From Lentilactobacillus kribbianus (GTDB taxonomy: Bacteria > Bacillota > Bacilli > Lactobacillales > Lactobacillaceae), in assembly GCF_013184075.1 (NCBI RefSeq), contig NZ_JABEQQ010000001.1, positions 186,001 to 250,000 on the forward strand: DNA of 64,000 nucleotides, read 5' to 3'. A program made the position numbers and the translations under genes. The notes beneath the pieces are model-generated. The model searched no databases and was not told where the DNA came from. It saw only the letters and a program-made list of their open reading frames with translations. Shown here piece after piece: positions 60,405 through 64,000 of the stretch (the first letter of the stretch is position 1; every line of letters starts with the position of its first letter).

Positions 60405-61403
60405 ATGAAAAGAATGTATAGTATCATCGCCATCTTATTAATATTTTTAGGGTTTGCGTTTGTTAAAGAGCAACCTAGTTCGTCCAAACGAACTAATCAA
60501 ACTCCCACCGTCGGTATTTTGCAGTTGATATCTCATCCTGCCCTTGATGTCATTCATAAAGGAATTGTCGCTGGCTTAAAAGACGGCGGCTATACCGAAG
60601 GCAAAAACCTCAAAATTGATTTTCAAAACGCCCAAAACGATCAAAGTAATTTAAAAACTATGAGCACTAAATTCCAAAATGAAAATACTGACGCCGCCAT
60701 CGGAATTGCCACTCCGGCAGCTCAAGCTTTAGCTAATACCATTACTAGTCGTCCCGTTATTTTAGGGGATGTTACCGATCCTAAGGGCGCCGGTTTAGTT
60801 AAAAATAATAAGCGTCCTGGCGGCCATATTACTGGAGTCTCTGATCGAGCTCCCTTAAAACAACAGCTCGGCTTAATTAAAGAATTGATGCCCAACTTAA
60901 AAACCTTGGGAATTATCTATACCTCTAGTGATGATTCAGCTGTGGTTCAATACAAACAGTTCGTTAACATGTGTCATAAAGAACATATTAACTACAAGGC
61001 TTATTCCATCACCAATTCTAATGATTTAAACCAAGTAGCTCAAAAAGCCGCTAATTCAGTGGATGCCATCTACGTTCCCACTGACAATACCATTGCCGGG
61101 GCTATGAGTACCTTAGTAGCCGCCACCGATCAACAAAACATTCCCGTATTTCCAGCTGTGGATACCATGGTTAGGAATGGTGGCTTAGCTACTTATAGCG
61201 TTGACCAATACCAAACCGGAGTGGCCATTGGTAAAATGACCGCCAAAATTTTAAAAGGCCAAGCCAATCCAGCCACGACCCCTATTCAATTCGTGGATAC
61301 TGGTAAATTAATTGTTAATGAAAAACAAGCTCAAAAATTGGGAATTAAAATTCCAGCCAAACTAGTTCAAGAAGCTAAAACGAAGGGAGAATTAATCAAA
61401 TGA
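60405..61403 (+). CDS. ABC transporter substrate-binding protein, TrpX type
   Basis: Extracytoplasmic receptor of the ABC_sub_bind family used by predicted tryptophan (or other aromatic) transporters; 332 residues. N-terminal hydrophobic segment with no lipobox cysteine, so it is probably an uncleaved anchor. VGILQLISHPALDVIHKGIVAGL, ATPAAQALANTITSRPVIL and IYVPTDNTIAGAMST are family hallmarks. Start ATG after AGAAAGAAG (weak). First gene of a three-gene operon under the leader attenuator. Confidence 0.88.
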   Translation: MKRMYSIIAILLIFLGFAFVKEQPSSSKRTNQTPTVGILQLISHPALDVIHKGIVAGLKDGGYTEGKNLKIDFQNAQNDQSNLKTMSTKFQNENTDAAIGIATPAAQALANTITSRPVILGDVTDPKGAGLVKNNKRPGGHITGVSDRAPLKQQLGLIKELMPNLKTLGIIYTSSDDSAVVQYKQFVNMCHKEHINYKAYSITNSNDLNQVAQKAANSVDAIYVPTDNTIAGAMSTLVAATDQQNIPVFPAVDTMVRNGGLATYSVDQYQTGVAIGKMTAKILKGQANPATTPIQFVDTGKLIVNEKQAQKLGIKIPAKLVQEAKTKGELIK

Positions 61404-62290
61404 GTATAATTGTATCTGCTATCGGCCAAGGTCTCATCTGGGGCGTAATTGGCTTAGGCCTATTTCTTACTTTTCGAATTTTAGATTTCCCAGATATGAC
61501 CGTTGAAGGAACTTTTCCTTTAGGAGCTGCCGTTTGTGTCGCCGCCATTTCTCATGGTATTTCACCATTATTGGCGACCCTCTTAGCCTTTGGGGCTGGG
61601 ACCTTAGCTGGTCTAACCACGGGTCTACTATATACCAAAGGTAAGATTCCGATCTTGCTAGCTGGAATTTTAGTGATGACCGCCTCTTACTCTTTGAATC
61701 TTCGGATTATGGGCCGAGCCAATCTTTCATTGTATGGCAAAAATACTTTATTTAACGGCAAATTTTTAAGTTCTTTGCCACCTTACTTCAACAGCGTCGT
61801 TTTAGGGATCATTGTAATTGTTATCATTACCAGTTTGATTATTTATTTCTTACAAACTAACTTAGGCCAAGCTTTCATTGCTACCGGTGATAACCCTACT
61901 ATGGCCAAATCCCTTGGTATTAGTACCGATAACATGCAAATTATGGGAGTCGGTGTTTCTAACGGTTTAATTGCCTTAGGGGGCGCTTTGGTAGCTCAAA
62001 ATAATGGCTTTGCAGACGTTAATATGGGAATTGGCATTATCGTGGTCGCCTTAGCTTCAATCATTATTGGTGAAGTAGTGTTTGGTGAGTTGACTATGAA
62101 TCAGCGCCTAGTGGCGACCACTTTAGGTAGTATTTTATATCGCTTCGTAATTTTAATCGTCTTAACTCTTGGCTTTGATGCTAACGATTTGAATTTAATT
62201 TCTGCGATTGTTCTTGCCATCTTTATGATGATCCCCGTCTTTGAATCACGCTTTAAAATTCGTCATACTTTTTTAAAGGGAGGTCGATAA
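61400..62290 (+). CDS. ABC transporter permease, TrpY type
   Basis: Membrane permease of the branched-chain-type family, 296 residues, eight to nine helices. GQGLIWGVIGLGLFLTFRILDFPDMTVEGTF and MAKSLGISTDNMQIMGVGVSNGLIALGGALVAQ are typical. Its ATG overlaps the binding protein stop by four bases. Works with the flanking ATPase. Confidence 0.9.
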   Translation: MSIIVSAIGQGLIWGVIGLGLFLTFRILDFPDMTVEGTFPLGAAVCVAAISHGISPLLATLLAFGAGTLAGLTTGLLYTKGKIPILLAGILVMTASYSLNLRIMGRANLSLYGKNTLFNGKFLSSLPPYFNSVVLGIIVIVIITSLIIYFLQTNLGQAFIATGDNPTMAKSLGISTDNMQIMGVGVSNGLIALGGALVAQNNGFADVNMGIGIIVVALASIIIGEVVFGELTMNQRLVATTLGSILYRFVILIVLTLGFDANDLNLISAIVLAIFMMIPVFESRFKIRHTFLKGGR

Positions 62291-62291
62291 T

Positions 62292-63065
62292 ATGACTACA
62301 CCACTTTTAGAATTAAAAGACGTGGTTGTCACCGTTAATAGTGACACCCCAGAAGAATTAAATATTATGGATCACTTAAATCTCACCATCAACGAGGGTG
62401 ATTTTATTACCGTGTTAGGTACTAACGGTGCCGGTAAATCAACTTTATTTAACGTCATCGGTGGTGATCTGCCTATTACCAGTGGCCAAATTTTGCTGCG
62501 TGGTAAGGATATTACACACTTAAGTGTCGAAAAACGAACTAAATTTTTAAGTCGGGTTTTTCAAGATCCTAAAATGGGAACTGCCCCCCGAATGACGGTA
62601 GCCGAAAATTTATTGCTAGCCCAAAAACGAGGTCAACATCGCGGGTTAATACCGCGAAATTTAAAGCAACAACTTCCCTATTTTAAAGAAATTACTCAAA
62701 CTATGCCCAACGGCTTAAGTGAGCGCTTAAACACCCCCACTGGTAGTTTATCCGGTGGACAACGCCAAGCGCTAAGCTTTTTAATGGCCACCATCAAAAA
62801 ACCAGATCTTTTACTTTTAGATGAACATACCGCCGCACTGGATCCCAAGACATCAACTGATTTAATGCAAATCACTAATCAAAGTATCAATGATGAACAT
62901 TTAACCGCCTTAATGATCACTCATCATCTAAATGATGCCTTAGTTTCTGGGAATCGGCTTATTGTTTTAAGTCATGGTCAAATTGTTTTTGATGTGACCG
63001 GTGAACAAAAACAACAACTAACTAGTGAACAACTTTATGATTACTTTAGTGATTTACCCAATTAA
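62292..63065 (+). CDS. ABC transporter ATP-binding protein, TrpZ type
   Basis: Cytoplasmic ATPase of 257 residues with Walker A GTNGAGKST, the unusual SRVFQDPKMGTAPRMTVAENL Q-loop region of this subfamily, signature LSGGQRQA, Walker B LLLLDEHTAALDP and switch MITHH. The H in DEHTAALDP replaces the common P and is normal in this group. AAAGGGAGGTCG precedes ATG. Confidence 0.92.
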   Translation: MTTPLLELKDVVVTVNSDTPEELNIMDHLNLTINEGDFITVLGTNGAGKSTLFNVIGGDLPITSGQILLRGKDITHLSVEKRTKFLSRVFQDPKMGTAPRMTVAENLLLAQKRGQHRGLIPRNLKQQLPYFKEITQTMPNGLSERLNTPTGSLSGGQRQALSFLMATIKKPDLLLLDEHTAALDPKTSTDLMQITNQSINDEHLTALMITHHLNDALVSGNRLIVLSHGQIVFDVTGEQKQQLTSEQLYDYFSDLPN

Positions 63066-63098
63066 AAAGCAGGTACCCGCCCGGGTACCTGCTTTTTA
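63064..63098. terminator. bidirectional terminator
   Basis: AAAAAGCAGGTACCCG/CGGGTACCTGCTTTTT with T runs on both sides, serving the trp-type operon and the uracil permease gene. Confidence 0.92.
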
Positions 63099-63099
63099 A

Positions 63100-63999
63100 T
63101 TATTCGACTGATTTGATGACTTTTTCACTGGCTGCTTCTTGTGGCATTACTAGGTTTAAAATAATGGCAATAATGGTGGCCAATGCTAATCCGGTAAATT
63201 GAAATTGACCAATTTGAAGATAAGCATTACCGATCCCAATGACTAATGTGGTTGAAGCAATCATTAAGTTTCTTTTTTTACTCAAATCCACTTTATCGTC
63301 AATCATCACCTGAATTCCGGATGTGGCAATCGTTCCGAACAAAAGAAAACTAATTCCACCAATTACCGGTAATGGCATTTGCATAATTAATACGTTTAGC
63401 TTATTCACAAAGGCAAAAATCATAGCGAAAACGGCGGCCCCAATTAAAACATAAACACTGTGAACTTTAGTAATCATCATGACTCCGATATTTTCACCGT
63501 AACTAGTGACCGCCGGGCCACCAATTAAACCAGCAACTAACGACGCTACCCCATCACCAGCTAAAGTACGATTTAATCCTGGATCTTTGAAAAAATTACG
63601 ATGAGTTAATTCATTTAAGACCATAATGTGGCCCATATGTTCGGTCATGGTTACAAAGGCAATCGGGGCAATTGTAATAATCGCACCAAAATTTAATTTG
63701 AACGGATAAGAAATGCCCGGAAATTCAAATGCCGGAATCTTAAACCATGGTGCGACTGCAATAGCATGCAGATCCACTAATCCCAACGCCATCGAAATTA
63801 GATAACCACCGACAATACCTAACAAGACCGGAATCAAACCAATTAATCCTTTAAACGCCATATTACAAAAAATCGCGATTCCTAAAGTCGCTAAGGCGAT
63901 CATAAAATAAGTTAAATTATAGTGACCATTTTTCATCATGGCATCCGTCGCAGCACTTCCGGCTAAGGAAAGGCCGATTACCATGACAATTGGTCCCAC
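63100..63999 (-). CDS. uracil permease (partial, start outside window)
   Basis: Nucleobase:proton symporter of the NCS2/UraA family; the visible 299 residues are the C-terminal three quarters of the protein, cut at the window edge. TEHMGHIMVLNELT and TSYGENIGVM contain the substrate-binding glutamates of UraA (ENIG in place of ESIG). Uracil is the likely substrate; related xanthine carriers have QNxG-type motifs. No regulatory element is visible because the 5' end is missing. Confidence 0.88.
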   Translation of the reverse strand: MGPIVMVIGLSLAGSAATDAMMKNGHYNLTYFMIALATLGIAIFCNMAFKGLIGLIPVLLGIVGGYLISMALGLVDLHAIAVAPWFKIPAFEFPGISYPFKLNFGAIITIAPIAFVTMTEHMGHIMVLNELTHRNFFKDPGLNRTLAGDGVASLVAGLIGGPAVTSYGENIGVMMITKVHSVYVLIGAAVFAMIFAFVNKLNVLIMQMPLPVIGGISFLLFGTIATSGIQVMIDDKVDLSKKRNLMIASTTLVIGIGNAYLQIGQFQFTGLALATIIAIILNLVMPQEAASEKVIKSVE

Positions 64000-64000
64000 A

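Overview
The window reads as a chromosomal segment of a low-GC Gram-positive bacterium of the family Lactobacillaceae; the genus was not determined. The reasons are the three-peptidase set (PepN, PepX, prolyl iminopeptidase), an orphan LacD-type aldolase with a catabolite-response element, a Nox-type NADH oxidase, a serS T-box, strong AGGAGG-type ribosome binding sites, and Lactobacillaceae-type surface domains (a DUF5776-like fragment). Most genes lie on the minus strand. There is no rRNA gene, CRISPR array, complete prophage or insertion sequence.

Layout. 1-810: minus-strand tRNA operon (Val, Lys, Leu, Thr, Gly, Arg, Pro, partial Pro) with a near-consensus promoter. 870-4360: serS with its T-box, a deoxynucleoside kinase, and lacD with a cre site. 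4340-6190: a LysP-like amino acid permease behind a long structured leader. 6177-14376: acetyltransferases, a PAP2 phosphatase, a two-gene ThrE exporter, a DtxR/MntR-type repressor beside a zinc CDF exporter, a degenerate tRNA-like locus, DUF1003 and RluA proteins. 14481-18975: NADH oxidase, two small unknown proteins, AzlCD, and an MFS transporter with a pseudoknot-like leader. 18971-24161: a zinc-ribbon/DUF805 protein between 50-bp direct repeats, pepN, and a frameshifted HigB-like toxin. 24278-28832: mprF operon. 28960-30771: decayed genes and a possible element scar at the 3' end of guaA. 30772-36500: guaA, coaA, a CorA-like protein with an altered GMN motif, and mntH-tetR with a palindromic operator. 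36577-48358: helD, a GpmB phosphatase, hflX, a glutamate/glutamine-type ABC transporter, surface proteins, a Fur-family regulator, a nucleotide kinase-like protein, Nudix and a cation antiporter. 48488-58592: pepX, pepI, a decayed plus an intact CPBP protease, ABC-F, VOC, a second CPBP protease, a DUF2075 protein and a hydrolase. 58687-60070: fluoride exporter pair with a DUF190 gene broken by an in-frame stop. 60098-63065: a TrpXYZ-type ABC transporter preceded by a leader-peptide attenuator. 63100-end: uracil permease, cut by the window edge.

How the parts work together. Peptide and amino-acid nutrition dominates: PepN, PepX and PepI break down peptides, and amino acids enter through the LysP-like permease, the Glu/Gln ABC system and the Trp-type ABC system, while AzlCD and ThrE export them. 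Metal homeostasis is the second theme (MntR/DtxR, CDF, MntH with its own TetR, CorA-like, Fur family). The most interesting material is regulatory RNA: the Trp/Tyr-containing leader peptide followed by competing hairpins and two terminators before trpX, the three-way-junction leader of the LysP-like gene, and the short pseudoknot leader of the MFS gene. All coordinates, motifs and pairings were read by eye; no search or folding program was run.
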